A program made the position numbers and the translations under genes. The notes below the pieces were generated by a model, which made no database searches, was not told the origin of the DNA, and was given only the letters and a program-made list of their open reading frames with translations. Below, piece by piece: positions 8,100-16,327 of a stretch of 64,000 nt of DNA. Position 1 is the stretch's first letter. Each line of letters starts with the position of its first letter. The stretch is from Variovorax boronicumulans (GTDB taxonomy: Bacteria; Pseudomonadota; Gammaproteobacteria; Burkholderiales; Burkholderiaceae_C), in assembly GCF_030812215.1 (NCBI RefSeq), contig NZ_JAUSSG010000001.1:868001-932000 (forward strand), given 5' to 3'.

Positions 8100-9551
8100 T
8101 TACTTCGCGACTTCCGACACCAGCCGATACAGGAACTCGCGCCCGTCGTACAGGCGCTGGATCTCGATGCGCTCGTCCAGCCCGTGCGCGCGCGCATCGG
8201 CTGGCTCCAGGAACATGCCGGTCACGCCGTACATCGGGATGCCGGCGTTGCGCAGGAACCGGCTGTCGGTGGCGCCGGTGCTCATCGCGGGCACCACGGG
8301 CACGCCGGGCCACATCTGCTGCGTGAGGGATTCCACCGTCTTCACGAGGTCGCCATTCAGCGGCGAGGCCGGGCTGCGCAGCGGCTTGCCCATGTTGCGC
8401 ACCACGATCTTGTCGTTGCCCACGGCCTGGGTCAGCAGGCGTTCGACCTCGTCGGGGTCATCGTGTGGGAGGATCCGGCAGTTGACCGTGGCCTTGGCCG
8501 ATTGCGGCAGCGCATTCTCGGCGTGGCCGGCCTGCACCATCGTCGCCACGCAGGTGGTGCGCAGCTGCGCGTTGTAGGCCGGATTGGCCGTCATGCGCTC
8601 GAGCACGCCGGCATCGGGGTTGCCGGTGCCGATGGCACGCATGTCGTCGGCCAACTGGCCGGTGGCGAACGGTGCGCTGCGCGCGAAGTAGGTCTTGGTG
8701 ACGTCCGCGAGCTTGATCGGGAAGGCGTAGTTGCCCAGCCGCTCCAGCCCCGCGGAGAGCGCATAGATGGGGTTGTTCTTCGTCGGCACCGAGCTGTGGC
8801 CGCCCACGTCGCGCGCCTCCAGCATGTAGGTGGTGTACATCTTCTCGGCCACCTGCATGCGGTGCAGGTTCGGCTTGCCGCCGCGCAGCTCGCCGCCGCC
8901 GCCTTCGTTGATGCCGAACTCGGCCTGCAGCAGCTCGGGCTTGTTGCTGATGAGCCAGAAGGCGCCGTTGCTCAGCGCATCGCCGCGCTCCTCGTCGGCG
9001 GTGAGCGCCAGGATGATGTCGCGGCTGGGCTTGAAGCCCTCCTGCTTGAGCTGCCCCAGCACCGACACCAGCGCAGAGGCCATGGCCTTGTCGTCGATGG
9101 AGCCGCGTGCGGTGAAGTAGCCGCCGGTTTCCTGCAGCTTGAACGGATCAGTCTTCCAGTCTTCGCGCCGCGCCTCCACCACGTCGATGTGCGCCAGCAG
9201 AAGCAGCGGCTTCTTGCTGCCGTTGCCCTTGAAACGCAGCACCAGGTTGCCCTTCTTCGGGAAGGGTTCGAAGATCTGGATGTCGCCGGGCGCGAAGCCC
9301 GATTCGATCAGCCGCTTTTCCATGGCGCGCGCCGCCAGCGTGTTGTCGCCCGTCGAGTGGGTGGTGTTGATCTCGATCAGCTCTTTGTAGATGTCGTGAA
9401 AGCGCTGTTGCTGCGGCGTGAGCGAGGCCGGCGGCGTGCTCGTCTGGGCCGACGCACCGGTCATGCCGGCGATGCCGCACAGGGCCAGCGACAGAGCGAG
9501 CACGGTCTTGGTGGAACGAAGGGAAAACTGCGAACGGGTCTGCATCCTCAT
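8100..9551 (-). CDS. Exported M20-family zinc peptidase
   Basis: A 483-residue M20/M25/M40-family metallopeptidase (ArgE/DapE/carboxypeptidase G2 fold). Metal-site motifs are visible in order: LLAHIDVV (first His and catalytic Asp), GSIDDKAMAS (bridging Asp), DEERG (general-base Glu and metal ligand), GGHSSVP in the dimerisation lid, and a C-terminal ARAHGLDERI His. A typical signal peptide occupies about residues 1-36 and ends near ASA-QT, so the protein acts in the periplasm, probably removing residues from peptides for nutrition. The start at 9551 has a GGAGAGAG ribosome-binding site 8 bp upstream; longer readings would extend into the divergent earP promoter. Substrate unknown. Confidence 0.93.
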   Translation of the reverse strand: MRMQTRSQFSLRSTKTVLALSLALCGIAGMTGASAQTSTPPASLTPQQQRFHDIYKELIEINTTHSTGDNTLAARAMEKRLIESGFAPGDIQIFEPFPKKGNLVLRFKGNGSKKPLLLLAHIDVVEARREDWKTDPFKLQETGGYFTARGSIDDKAMASALVSVLGQLKQEGFKPSRDIILALTADEERGDALSNGAFWLISNKPELLQAEFGINEGGGGELRGGKPNLHRMQVAEKMYTTYMLEARDVGGHSSVPTKNNPIYALSAGLERLGNYAFPIKLADVTKTYFARSAPFATGQLADDMRAIGTGNPDAGVLERMTANPAYNAQLRTTCVATMVQAGHAENALPQSAKATVNCRILPHDDPDEVERLLTQAVGNDKIVVRNMGKPLRSPASPLNGDLVKTVESLTQQMWPGVPVVPAMSTGATDSRFLRNAGIPMYGVTGMFLEPADARAHGLDERIEIQRLYDGREFLYRLVSEVAK

Positions 9552-9637
9552 GGTCTTTCTCTCTCCGGGGTTGTTGTGACGGTCAGCATAGCAAGCCAGG
9601 CCCCGAATGGCCTCCCGGGACAGGCACACTCCCGACC

Positions 9638-10747
9638 ATGGGCACGCACATGCAATGGGACATCTTCTGCAAGGTCATCGACAACCACGGCGACCTGGGC
9701 GTCTGTTGGCGGCTGGCCAGGCAACTGGCTGCGCTGGGCGAGCAGGTACGGCTCTGGATCGACGATGGGACGGCGCTGAACTGGATGGCGCCCGCGGGAT
9801 ACGACGGCGTGAAGGTGATCGACTGGAGCGACCCTGTTGCGGTAGGGGCGGCCGTGGCTGAGCCGGCGCCGGACGTGCTCATCGAGGCCTTCGGCTGCGA
9901 GCCGGCACCGGAACTCATTGCACGCTTTGCCACAGCGGCCACGGTTGAAGGCGCGCACCGGGCCTGGGTCAACCTCGAATATCTGTCAGCCGAGCCGTAC
10001 GTCGAACGCCTGCACGGCCTGCCCTCGCCCGTGTTCAAGGGGCCGGGGGCTGGGCTGACCAAGCGCTTTTTCTATCCGGGCTTCACGTCCGCGACCGGCG
10101 GACTGCTCCGAGAGCCCGACCTGCTGGAACGGCAGGCAGGCTTCGATCGAGACTCATGGCTGGCGGCGCAGCAGATTCCCTGGAAAGAAAACGAGCGCCT
10201 TGTTTCCCTGTTCTGCTACGAGCCGCCTGCGCTGGCGGCGCTGCTCGCCCAGTTGTCGGAAGGCTCCGAGCCCACCCGGCTGCTGGTGACGGCGGGCCGC
10301 GCCGCCAACGCCGTGAAGGCGCACTTTTCGAATGCTTCGGCAGAGAACGCCCCACTCCATGGGCATGGCGCGCTATCGATTTCATACCTCCCCTATCTGA
10401 CGCAGCCGGATTTCGACCACCTGCTCTGGGCCTGCGACCTGAATTTCGTGCGGGGAGAGGATTCGCTCGTGCGCGCGCTCTGGGCCGGCGCGCCGCTGGT
10501 CTGGCAGATCTATCCGCAGGACGACGACGCCCACCACGCCAAGCTGAATGCCTGGCTCGACTGGCTCGGCGCCCCGCCCTCGCTGAGGCGTTTTCACCAC
10601 GTCTGGAACGGCTTCGACGACGGACCCCTGCCGCCCCTGGAAACGCAGGGCCCATGGCGCGAAACGGCCCGGGCGGCGCGCGACAGGCTGCACGCACAGG
10701 ACGATCTGGTCACCCAACTGCGGCATCTGATCGTCCAAAAAAGCTAA
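9638..10747 (+). CDS. earP: EF-P arginine rhamnosyltransferase EarP
   Basis: EarP transfers L-rhamnose from dTDP-beta-L-rhamnose to Arg32 of elongation factor P, activating EF-P for rescue of ribosomes stalled on polyproline. The 369-residue protein is a GT-B glycosyltransferase (formerly DUF2331). Diagnostic blocks are the N-terminal DNHGDLGVCWRLARQ, containing the catalytic Asp, and the C-terminal RGEDSLVRALWAG followed by PLVWQIYPQ, which forms the nucleotide-sugar site. Its substrate gene efp follows 175 bp downstream on the same strand, the arrangement that identifies the EarP branch of EF-P modification. A second ATG five codons in is also possible. Confidence 0.96.
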   Translation: MGTHMQWDIFCKVIDNHGDLGVCWRLARQLAALGEQVRLWIDDGTALNWMAPAGYDGVKVIDWSDPVAVGAAVAEPAPDVLIEAFGCEPAPELIARFATAATVEGAHRAWVNLEYLSAEPYVERLHGLPSPVFKGPGAGLTKRFFYPGFTSATGGLLREPDLLERQAGFDRDSWLAAQQIPWKENERLVSLFCYEPPALAALLAQLSEGSEPTRLLVTAGRAANAVKAHFSNASAENAPLHGHGALSISYLPYLTQPDFDHLLWACDLNFVRGEDSLVRALWAGAPLVWQIYPQDDDAHHAKLNAWLDWLGAPPSLRRFHHVWNGFDDGPLPPLETQGPWRETARAARDRLHAQDDLVTQLRHLIVQKS

Positions 10748-10922
10748 AATAGCGGGCTTTGCGGATTTCGGCCCGGGCCCATCAGGACCCGAGAAGCTCT
10801 TCGCCAAACCTGCCGCGGGACCTGTACCGCGGGGCCAGACACAGCGGCACTAACGTTTCGAACGTCGCCAAGCGTCACTGAAGGCCCCGTGCACCGAGCG
10901 GCCAACATCCAGAGAACCTGTT
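10745..10922 (+). promoter_or_regulatory. Leader and possible promoter of efp
   Basis: A TAAAAT (10745-10750) overlaps the earP stop codon and could be the -10 element of an efp promoter; no convincing -35 sits 17 bp upstream. The remaining 170 bp before the efp start is untranslated and carries small inverted repeats (CCGCGGgacctgtaCCGCGG and CGTTtcgAACG). Promoter assignment is tentative. Confidence 0.3.
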
Positions 10923-11477
10923 ATGAAAATCGCTCAAGAAATCCGCGCCGGCAACGTCATCATGCACGGCAAGGACCCGATGGTCGTCCTCAAGACCGAA
11001 TACAGCCGCGGCGGCCGCAACTCCGCCACCGTGCGCATGAAGATGAAGAGCCTGATCGCCAACTTCAACACCGAAGTGGTCTTCAAGGCCGACGACAAGA
11101 TCGACCAGATCGTGCTCGACAAGAAGGAGTGCACCTACTCCTACTTCGCCGACCCGATGTACGTCTGCATGGACGCCGAGTACAACCAGTACGAAGTCGA
11201 AGCCGAGAACATGGGCGACGCCCTGAACTACCTGGAAGACGGCATGGCCGTCGAAGTGGTGTTCTACGACGGCAAGGCCATCTCGGTCGAACTGCCGACC
11301 AGCGTCGAGCGCGAAATCACCTGGACCGAGCCGGCCGTCAAGGGCGACACCTCGGGCAAGGTCATGAAGCCTGCCAAGATCGCCACCGGCTTCGAAGTCG
11401 GCGTGCCCCTCTTCGTGTCGCAAGGCGACAAGATCGAAATCGACACCCGTACCGGCGAATACCGCAAGCGGGTCTAA
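10923..11477 (+). CDS. efp: Translation elongation factor P
   Basis: EF-P binds between the ribosomal P and E sites and stimulates peptide-bond formation at consecutive prolines. The 184 residues comprise the N-terminal KOW-like domain and two OB folds. The loop carrying the modified residue reads YSRGGRNSA with arginine at position 32, so this EF-P belongs to the rhamnosylated-Arg32 class and not the lysyl-lysine class (EpmAB) or the 5-aminopentanol class. That agrees with earP immediately upstream. The C-terminal signature ([20 protein letters not shown]) is intact. A strong intrinsic terminator lies downstream at 11605. Confidence 0.98.
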   Translation: MKIAQEIRAGNVIMHGKDPMVVLKTEYSRGGRNSATVRMKMKSLIANFNTEVVFKADDKIDQIVLDKKECTYSYFADPMYVCMDAEYNQYEVEAENMGDALNYLEDGMAVEVVFYDGKAISVELPTSVEREITWTEPAVKGDTSGKVMKPAKIATGFEVGVPLFVSQGDKIEIDTRTGEYRKRV

Positions 11478-11604
11478 GGCTCGCCCCCAGGCTGCGCGCA
11501 CTTCGTGTCGCTTCGCCAACCCCCTACCGGGGGCAACACCTGCGGCCCGGCAAAGCCGGTTCCGCGGTGTTTCACGAAAAAAGCTTCTTTTTCGTTCCGT
11601 GTTC

Positions 11605-11627
11605 AAGGCTCCTTCGGGGGCCTTTTT
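11605..11627 (+). terminator. Intrinsic terminator downstream of efp
   Basis: An 8-bp stem (AAGGCTCC / GGGGCCTT, one G-U pair) with a TTCG tetraloop is followed by TTTCG. It lies about 130 bp past the efp stop and just before the LOG-family gene, giving efp its own transcript. Confidence 0.75.
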
Positions 11628-11691
11628 CGTTTCTTGGGCATGGCGGTTGCAACGCTGCACAATCCCTCAGGTCCTTCTGTCCGAGTCCTTC

Positions 11692-12555
11692 ATGAACAAC
11701 ACGCACGATCTTCACGACAAACGCCTCGCCGATGCCTGGGCCACGCTCCAGGCCCATTCCGAAAAAGGTCTCCCGCTCGATCCCGACCCCTCGCGCATCG
11801 CCTTCGCCGACCCGGAGTTCCTGCTGCGCCGCGAGACCCGCGGCATCCGCATGCAGCTGGAGCTGATGAAGCCCGACCTCGAGCAGCGCGCCCACGGCAT
11901 CGAGAACACCGTGGTGGTTTTCGGCAGCGCCCGCTTTCGCAGCGAGGAAGACGCCGCCGCGCTGATCGCCCAAGCCGATGCCGCCGGCGACGCCGTGGCC
12001 GCCGAGCGCTGGCGCCGCCTTGCGCGCAACTCGCACTATTACGAGAAGGCGCGCACCTTCGGCAAGCTGGTCGCGCAGTACAGCAACGGCAAGGAGCCGC
12101 AGGACAAGCTCTTCGTCTGTACCGGCGGCGGCCCCGGGATCATGCAGGCGGCCAACCGCGGTGCGCACGAAGGCGGCGGCATCTCGGTCGGCCTGGCGAT
12201 CGCGCTACCGATGGAAGAAGAAGCCAACCCCTACGTCACGCCGGCGCTGAGCTTCAAGTTCCACTACTTCGCGATCCGCAAGATGCATTTCATGATGCGT
12301 GCGAAGGCGCTGGTGGCGTTCCCGGGCGGCTTTGGCACGCTGGACGAGCTGTTCGAAGTCATCACGCTGGTGCAGACGAAGAAGTCCAAGCCGGTGCCGA
12401 TCGTGCTCTTCGGCTCGGACTACTGGAAGCGGATGATCGACTTCGACTTCCTGGTCGACGAAGGCGTGATCTCGCCGGGCGACGTGAAGCTCTTCGAGTA
12501 CGTCGACGCGCCCGAAGACGCGTGGGATTACATCAAGCGCTTCTACAAGCTCTGA
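11692..12555 (+). CDS. LOG-family protein (cytokinin riboside 5'-monophosphate phosphoribohydrolase fold)
   Basis: A 287-residue cytosolic protein of the LOG/nucleotide-hydrolase superfamily. The two signature loops are present: GGGPGIMQAANRGAHEGGG and the catalytic PGGFGTLDE, which binds the ribose-phosphate of AMP-type nucleotides. It also has the N-terminal helical extension (about 100 residues before the TVVVFGSAR strand) of the larger bacterial LOG forms. Plant and some bacterial LOGs hydrolyse N6-modified AMP to free base plus ribose 5-phosphate; for this longer type the physiological role is less certain. The start at 11692 places the gene after the efp terminator; an upstream ATG would start inside that hairpin. 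It ends 13 bp from the convergent TetR gene. Confidence 0.88.
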   Translation: MNNTHDLHDKRLADAWATLQAHSEKGLPLDPDPSRIAFADPEFLLRRETRGIRMQLELMKPDLEQRAHGIENTVVVFGSARFRSEEDAAALIAQADAAGDAVAAERWRRLARNSHYYEKARTFGKLVAQYSNGKEPQDKLFVCTGGGPGIMQAANRGAHEGGGISVGLAIALPMEEEANPYVTPALSFKFHYFAIRKMHFMMRAKALVAFPGGFGTLDELFEVITLVQTKKSKPVPIVLFGSDYWKRMIDFDFLVDEGVISPGDVKLFEYVDAPEDAWDYIKRFYKL

Positions 12556-12568
12556 TCACCGCGGACGC

Positions 12569-13243
12569 TCAGGCGTCGCTGTCGTCGATGACGTCCGGGT
12601 GCAGCGCCTGCTCGAAGAACCGCGTGAGCGCACGGGCGCGGCGGCGGCGGTCGGCCAACGGGTCGCCGGCCGGGCCCATGGCCACCGCGTCGTCGGCCAC
12701 GCCGTGCAGCGCATTGAAGAGGATCACGGCGGTGAGCGTCGCGTCCTCGACCTCCCACACTCCCGCGGCATCCCCCTGCTTCAGCAAGCCGACCAGTTGC
12801 GTGATGACCGCGTTGTCATTGCGCATGCGTCGGTTCTCGGGCCTGTATTCGTGAAACACCACGTCGTGCAGCGCGACGTTGTCGAGGTATGTTTCGAGCC
12901 CGGTCTCCACCCAGGCCTTCAGTCGCGCATGGTGGTTGCCGGGGCGGTGGCGGTCCATGGCGTTCTGCAGGCGTTCGCAGAAGGTATCGACAAAGCGCTG
13001 CTGCAGCGCGCCGAGCATGGCTTCCTTCGACGGAAAGTACAGATAGAACGTGCCCTTGGCCACCTGCGCGCCGGCCGCGATGTCGTCGATGCTGGTGGCG
13101 GCGATACCTTTCTCGATGAAGAGGCGCTCGGCGGCGTCCATCAACGCGACGGCGCGGATCTCGGGCGCCTTGGTACGCCGTCGCGGCGCGACTTCGGCCT
13201 CGCCTGCAGGGACGGAATCGGCGATCGGGTCACTTCGTGTCAT
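12569..13243 (-). CDS. TetR-family transcriptional regulator
   Basis: A 224-residue TetR regulator. The helix-turn-helix is at about residues 50-72 (SIDDIAAGAQVAKGTFYLYF), preceded by an unstructured basic N-terminus, with an all-helical ligand-binding domain after it. It is the last gene of the minus-strand run DHA2 pump - small ORF - TetR, overlapping the small ORF by 14 bp. The layout suggests an autorepressor that releases the efflux operon when a pump substrate binds; the operator candidate is the palindrome at 15094-15106 within the pump promoter. Confidence 0.9.
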   Translation of the reverse strand: MTRSDPIADSVPAGEAEVAPRRRTKAPEIRAVALMDAAERLFIEKGIAATSIDDIAAGAQVAKGTFYLYFPSKEAMLGALQQRFVDTFCERLQNAMDRHRPGNHHARLKAWVETGLETYLDNVALHDVVFHEYRPENRRMRNDNAVITQLVGLLKQGDAAGVWEVEDATLTAVILFNALHGVADDAVAMGPAGDPLADRRRRARALTRFFEQALHPDVIDDSDA

Positions 13244-13517
13244 GGCAAATCTCGGTGAACGGAGGGGGCGCGGCGTCGATGACGGTGTCGAGTTGCAGGC
13301 TGCGTCGCACAGGCGACTGCCCGCCGAGCCCGGCGAACACGCTGTCGGTGGCGGCGAAGACGCCGACCGGCGGACCGGAGTGCTTCTCGATTGTCAATTC
13401 GGGGATTTTCTCGTATTGCTCGGCGGGCATCGTGTGCGCAGTGGCCACGGGAAGCACTTGATCGGGTGTCGATCGAATCCACGTGCTCAAGCGCACAGGC
13501 ACGAGGGCGGCGGGCAT
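13230..13517 (-). CDS. Small hypothetical protein between efflux pump and TetR
   Basis: A 95-residue reading frame that I do not recognise. It is supported by position (14 bp after the pump stop, 14-bp overlap with tetR), by a GAGG about 10 bp before its ATG, and by strongly G/C-biased third codon positions like its neighbours. The protein has no membrane segment, signal peptide or cysteine pair; the C-terminal part (residues 48-82) looks like a compact alpha/beta fragment. It could be a small ligand-binding or accessory protein of the efflux operon, or the remnant of a larger gene. Confidence 0.45.
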   Translation of the reverse strand: MPAALVPVRLSTWIRSTPDQVLPVATAHTMPAEQYEKIPELTIEKHSGPPVGVFAATDSVFAGLGGQSPVRRSLQLDTVIDAAPPPFTEICHDTK

Positions 13518-13531
13518 GGCGTTGCGAGGCC

Positions 13532-15058
13532 TCAGGCTCGAACCGGCAATGCGGCAGCGCGCGGCCTGACGCGCACGAGCAGCCCCGCCGCGAGCAGGCC
13601 CGCCACGCCCGCACAGGCCATGGCAGCGTGGAAACCGTCGGCGAGCGCGCCGGTCAGCAGGGTGTGCGCCGTGCCCGAATCGAGCGAGGCCAGTGCGCCC
13701 AGGTCATGCCGCGAGACGGCCGCGACGGCCGTGTGTTGCGCATCGCGCAGCCCGGCCTGCTCGAGCGCAGTGGCCAGCAACGCGGTTGCCCGTGTGCTCA
13801 TCAGCGTGCCGAGCAACGCAATGCCGATCAGCATGCCGGCCTGGCGCAGCGCATTCATCGTGGCCGACGCCATGCCCGAGCGTTGCGCGGGCACGGATGC
13901 CATTACCGCCATGCTTGTGGACGGCACCGCCAAGCCAGTGCCTGCACCGAGGAACACGAACAGGAGCGCCAGCAGCACGTAGGGCGTATCGGCCGAGAAC
14001 AGTGTCAGCAGCATCGAGCTACCGAGAAGCGCGTAGCCCGCGACCATCAGCGTGTGCACCTCAAAGCGCCGCGCCAGCCGGCCGAACTGCGAGGCGATGA
14101 GGCCGGTCGCGAGGAACTGCGGCACCAGCCGCCAGCCGGCGTCGCTGGGCGACCAGCCCTGCACCTGCTGCAAGAAAAGCGAGAAGAAGAACAGGCTCGC
14201 ATATGACGAGAAGCCGAGCACGAACGAGGCGAAATTGGTGGCCGCGAAGCGCGCATCACGGAACAGCGCGAGCGGCAGCAGCGGCCGCGCCACGCGCGCC
14301 TCCACCATCAGGAACAGCGCAAGACCGATGACTGCCGCCACAAGTGCGGTCGCGGCACGGCCGGAGCCCCAGCCGTACTCGCCGGCCGCGATCAGCCCAT
14401 AGGTCAGCGCACCGAGCCACAGCACGCTGAGCACCTGCCCGACCGGATCGAGCGCCGCATGCTCGGGGTGCGAACTCTCCCGAATTCCCCAAAGCCCGAG
14501 CCCCACGGTCAACACGCCGATGGGCAGGTTGATGAGAAAGATGCTTTGCCAGCCCGCGCTGTCCACCAGCAGCCCGCCGAGCATCGGCCCGAGGATCAGC
14601 GACAGCGCCGTGAACGACGACCAGCCGCCGATCACCCGCGCCCGGCTGGCAGGTTCGGGAAAAGCATGCGCCAGGAGCGAGAGCGCGCCGGGGATCATCA
14701 GCGCACCGGCCACGCCCTGCACCGCCCGCCCTGCCAACAGGGTGGAAAGACTGCCGGCCATCGCGCACATCGCCGAACCCAGCGTGAACACGACCACGCC
14801 GGCCAGCCATGCGCGCTTGCGGCCATAGCGGTCGCCCACCGGCCCCGCCGAGAGGATGAAGGCCGAGAGGCACAGCGCGTAGATATCGATCACCCACTGC
14901 AGCCCGGCCAGATCGGTGGCGAGCGCGCGCTGCAACGTGGGCAGTGCCACGTTGACGATGCTCACGTCGAGCGTGGCGATGAAGCTACCGAGATACACCG
15001 CCGCCACGAGCGCGATGCGGCGGCGCGGATCGGTCTGGGCGGGATTCACGGAGTCCAT
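13532..15058 (-). CDS. DHA2-family (EmrB/QacA-type) MFS drug transporter
   Basis: A 508-residue inner-membrane drug/proton antiporter with about 14 predicted helices. Family marks are the first-helix pattern FIATLDVSIVNVALPTLQ (motif D1 of the 14-helix DHA2 group), the GDRYGRKRAW loop after helix 2 (motif A), and the GPMLGGLLVDSAGWQSIFL segment (motif C). It should export hydrophobic or cationic compounds using the proton gradient, alone or with an adaptor; none is encoded here. It is the first gene of a three-gene operon with a TetR repressor at the end, under the promoter-operator at 15090-15118. Confidence 0.93.
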   Translation of the reverse strand: MDSVNPAQTDPRRRIALVAAVYLGSFIATLDVSIVNVALPTLQRALATDLAGLQWVIDIYALCLSAFILSAGPVGDRYGRKRAWLAGVVVFTLGSAMCAMAGSLSTLLAGRAVQGVAGALMIPGALSLLAHAFPEPASRARVIGGWSSFTALSLILGPMLGGLLVDSAGWQSIFLINLPIGVLTVGLGLWGIRESSHPEHAALDPVGQVLSVLWLGALTYGLIAAGEYGWGSGRAATALVAAVIGLALFLMVEARVARPLLPLALFRDARFAATNFASFVLGFSSYASLFFFSLFLQQVQGWSPSDAGWRLVPQFLATGLIASQFGRLARRFEVHTLMVAGYALLGSSMLLTLFSADTPYVLLALLFVFLGAGTGLAVPSTSMAVMASVPAQRSGMASATMNALRQAGMLIGIALLGTLMSTRATALLATALEQAGLRDAQHTAVAAVSRHDLGALASLDSGTAHTLLTGALADGFHAAMACAGVAGLLAAGLLVRVRPRAAALPVRA

Positions 15059-15089
15059 GGATGCCTTCGGCGCGTTGAAGAAGGCGCCG

Positions 15090-15118
15090 ATACTGACTTC
15101 GAGTCATTAAAAAGTCAA
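15090..15118 (-). promoter_or_regulatory. Efflux-operon promoter with overlapping TetR-type operator
   Basis: Reading the minus strand, TTGACT (15118-15113) and CAGTAT (15095-15090) are separated by exactly 17 bp, a good sigma70 -35/-10 pair, and the pump ATG follows 31 bp downstream of the -10. Inside the spacer lies the 13-bp perfect palindrome TGACTtcgAGTCA (15094-15106), of the size and half-site spacing used by many TetR proteins. A further AGTCA half-site overlaps the -35. Binding there would block RNA polymerase. Confidence 0.6.
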
Positions 15119-15163
15119 CTCAGATGAGAATTGATCTTGTTTGCGACGTGGACTTCGCGCCCC

Positions 15164-16327
15164 CTAAAGCTTCAACCCCCAGGTCGCCCGCGCCCCCAGC
15201 GCCAGCACCCCGCCGACGACCCAGAACACGCCCGCAATGCCGATCAATGCCCCGAGCGAGCCGAACAGCATTGGCATCGCCACGCTCGACGCGTTGATGG
15301 TCATGAGCCGCAGACCCAGCGCCTCGCCGTGCCGCGCGTGCGGAGTGATCTGGTGCAGCATGCTCATCACCATCGGCTGCACTGCACCGAGCGCAAAGCC
15401 GAGCACCACCGAGCAGATGCCCATGCTCCAGGCCGAATCGAGCAACGGATACACCGCGAACATCGCCGCGGTGACGATGGTGGAACTCAGGATCACGCTG
15501 CGCTCCGAGGCGCGCGAGGCGATGAGTGGCAGCACCACACGGATCGCCGCCGCCGCGATGGCGAACGCGCCGAGGATCGAGCCGATCACCGAGGCGCTGA
15601 TGCCGCGGTCGTGCCCGAGCACGGGCAACACGAAGGCATGCACGTCCCAGCTGGACGATTGCAGCCAATTCACGAAGAGCAGCCGGCGGAACATCGGCTC
15701 GCGCAACAGGTCCCAGGCCCGTGTTGGCGCAGCACCGGCGATGGGCGCTGTGCGCGGCGGTTCATGCGCACCGCGCGCAAGAAGCCAGCAAAGGACCGGC
15801 AGAAAAGCCATCACCGCGAAGCAGACGCGAAAAGCCAGCATGTCGGCCGCCGCACGGCCGGCGTGGTCGATCAGCATGCCGGCCAGGAACGGCCCGACGA
15901 AATTGGCCGCCGCGGGTGCGATGGCCAGCCAGCTGAACACGCGCTTGAGCTGCGTCGCGTTGGTGGCCGAGCGGCCCACGTGCCGCTGCAAGGCGATGAC
16001 GGTCGCACCGGTAGCGCCACCGGTCAGCAGCGCCGAGATGCACATGACCGGAAAGATCGGAAACACCAGCACCAGCCCCGCGCCGCCCGAAGCCGCGATC
16101 ACAGACCACCAGAGCGGCCGCTTGAGTCCGTGCCGGTCGGCGAACCGCCCCGCTGGCAGCGCCAGGAAAACCTGCGTCAACGCGAACAGCGCGATCAGCA
16201 CGCCGACCGCCGCCGCGCTGTAGCCCTGTTGCAGCGCCAGCAGCGGCGTTGCCAGTCGCATGCCGGCCATCGTGGCGTGCAGGCAGACCTGGGCGCCGAT
16301 GACTCGCAGCAGTTCGGAGCCTTTCAC
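15164..16327 (-). CDS. MFS transporter
   Basis: A 387-residue twelve-helix major-facilitator protein. The cytoplasmic loop between helices 2 and 3 reads GRFADRHGLKRP (motif A), and the second half repeats the helix pattern after a hydrophilic centre. The GTG start at 16327 overlaps the rmuC stop (GTGA), giving the right N-terminus (hydrophobic helix from residue 8) and translational coupling; there is no suitable downstream ATG. The substrate is unknown. It is the last gene in the run antiporter - hydroxyacid dehydrogenase - rmuC - MFS, with no clear terminator before the efflux promoter at 15118. Confidence 0.88.
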   Translation of the reverse strand: MKGSELLRVIGAQVCLHATMAGMRLATPLLALQQGYSAAAVGVLIALFALTQVFLALPAGRFADRHGLKRPLWWSVIAASGGAGLVLVFPIFPVMCISALLTGGATGATVIALQRHVGRSATNATQLKRVFSWLAIAPAAANFVGPFLAGMLIDHAGRAAADMLAFRVCFAVMAFLPVLCWLLARGAHEPPRTAPIAGAAPTRAWDLLREPMFRRLLFVNWLQSSSWDVHAFVLPVLGHDRGISASVIGSILGAFAIAAAAIRVVLPLIASRASERSVILSSTIVTAAMFAVYPLLDSAWSMGICSVVLGFALGAVQPMVMSMLHQITPHARHGEALGLRLMTINASSVAMPMLFGSLGALIGIAGVFWVVGGVLALGARATWGLKL

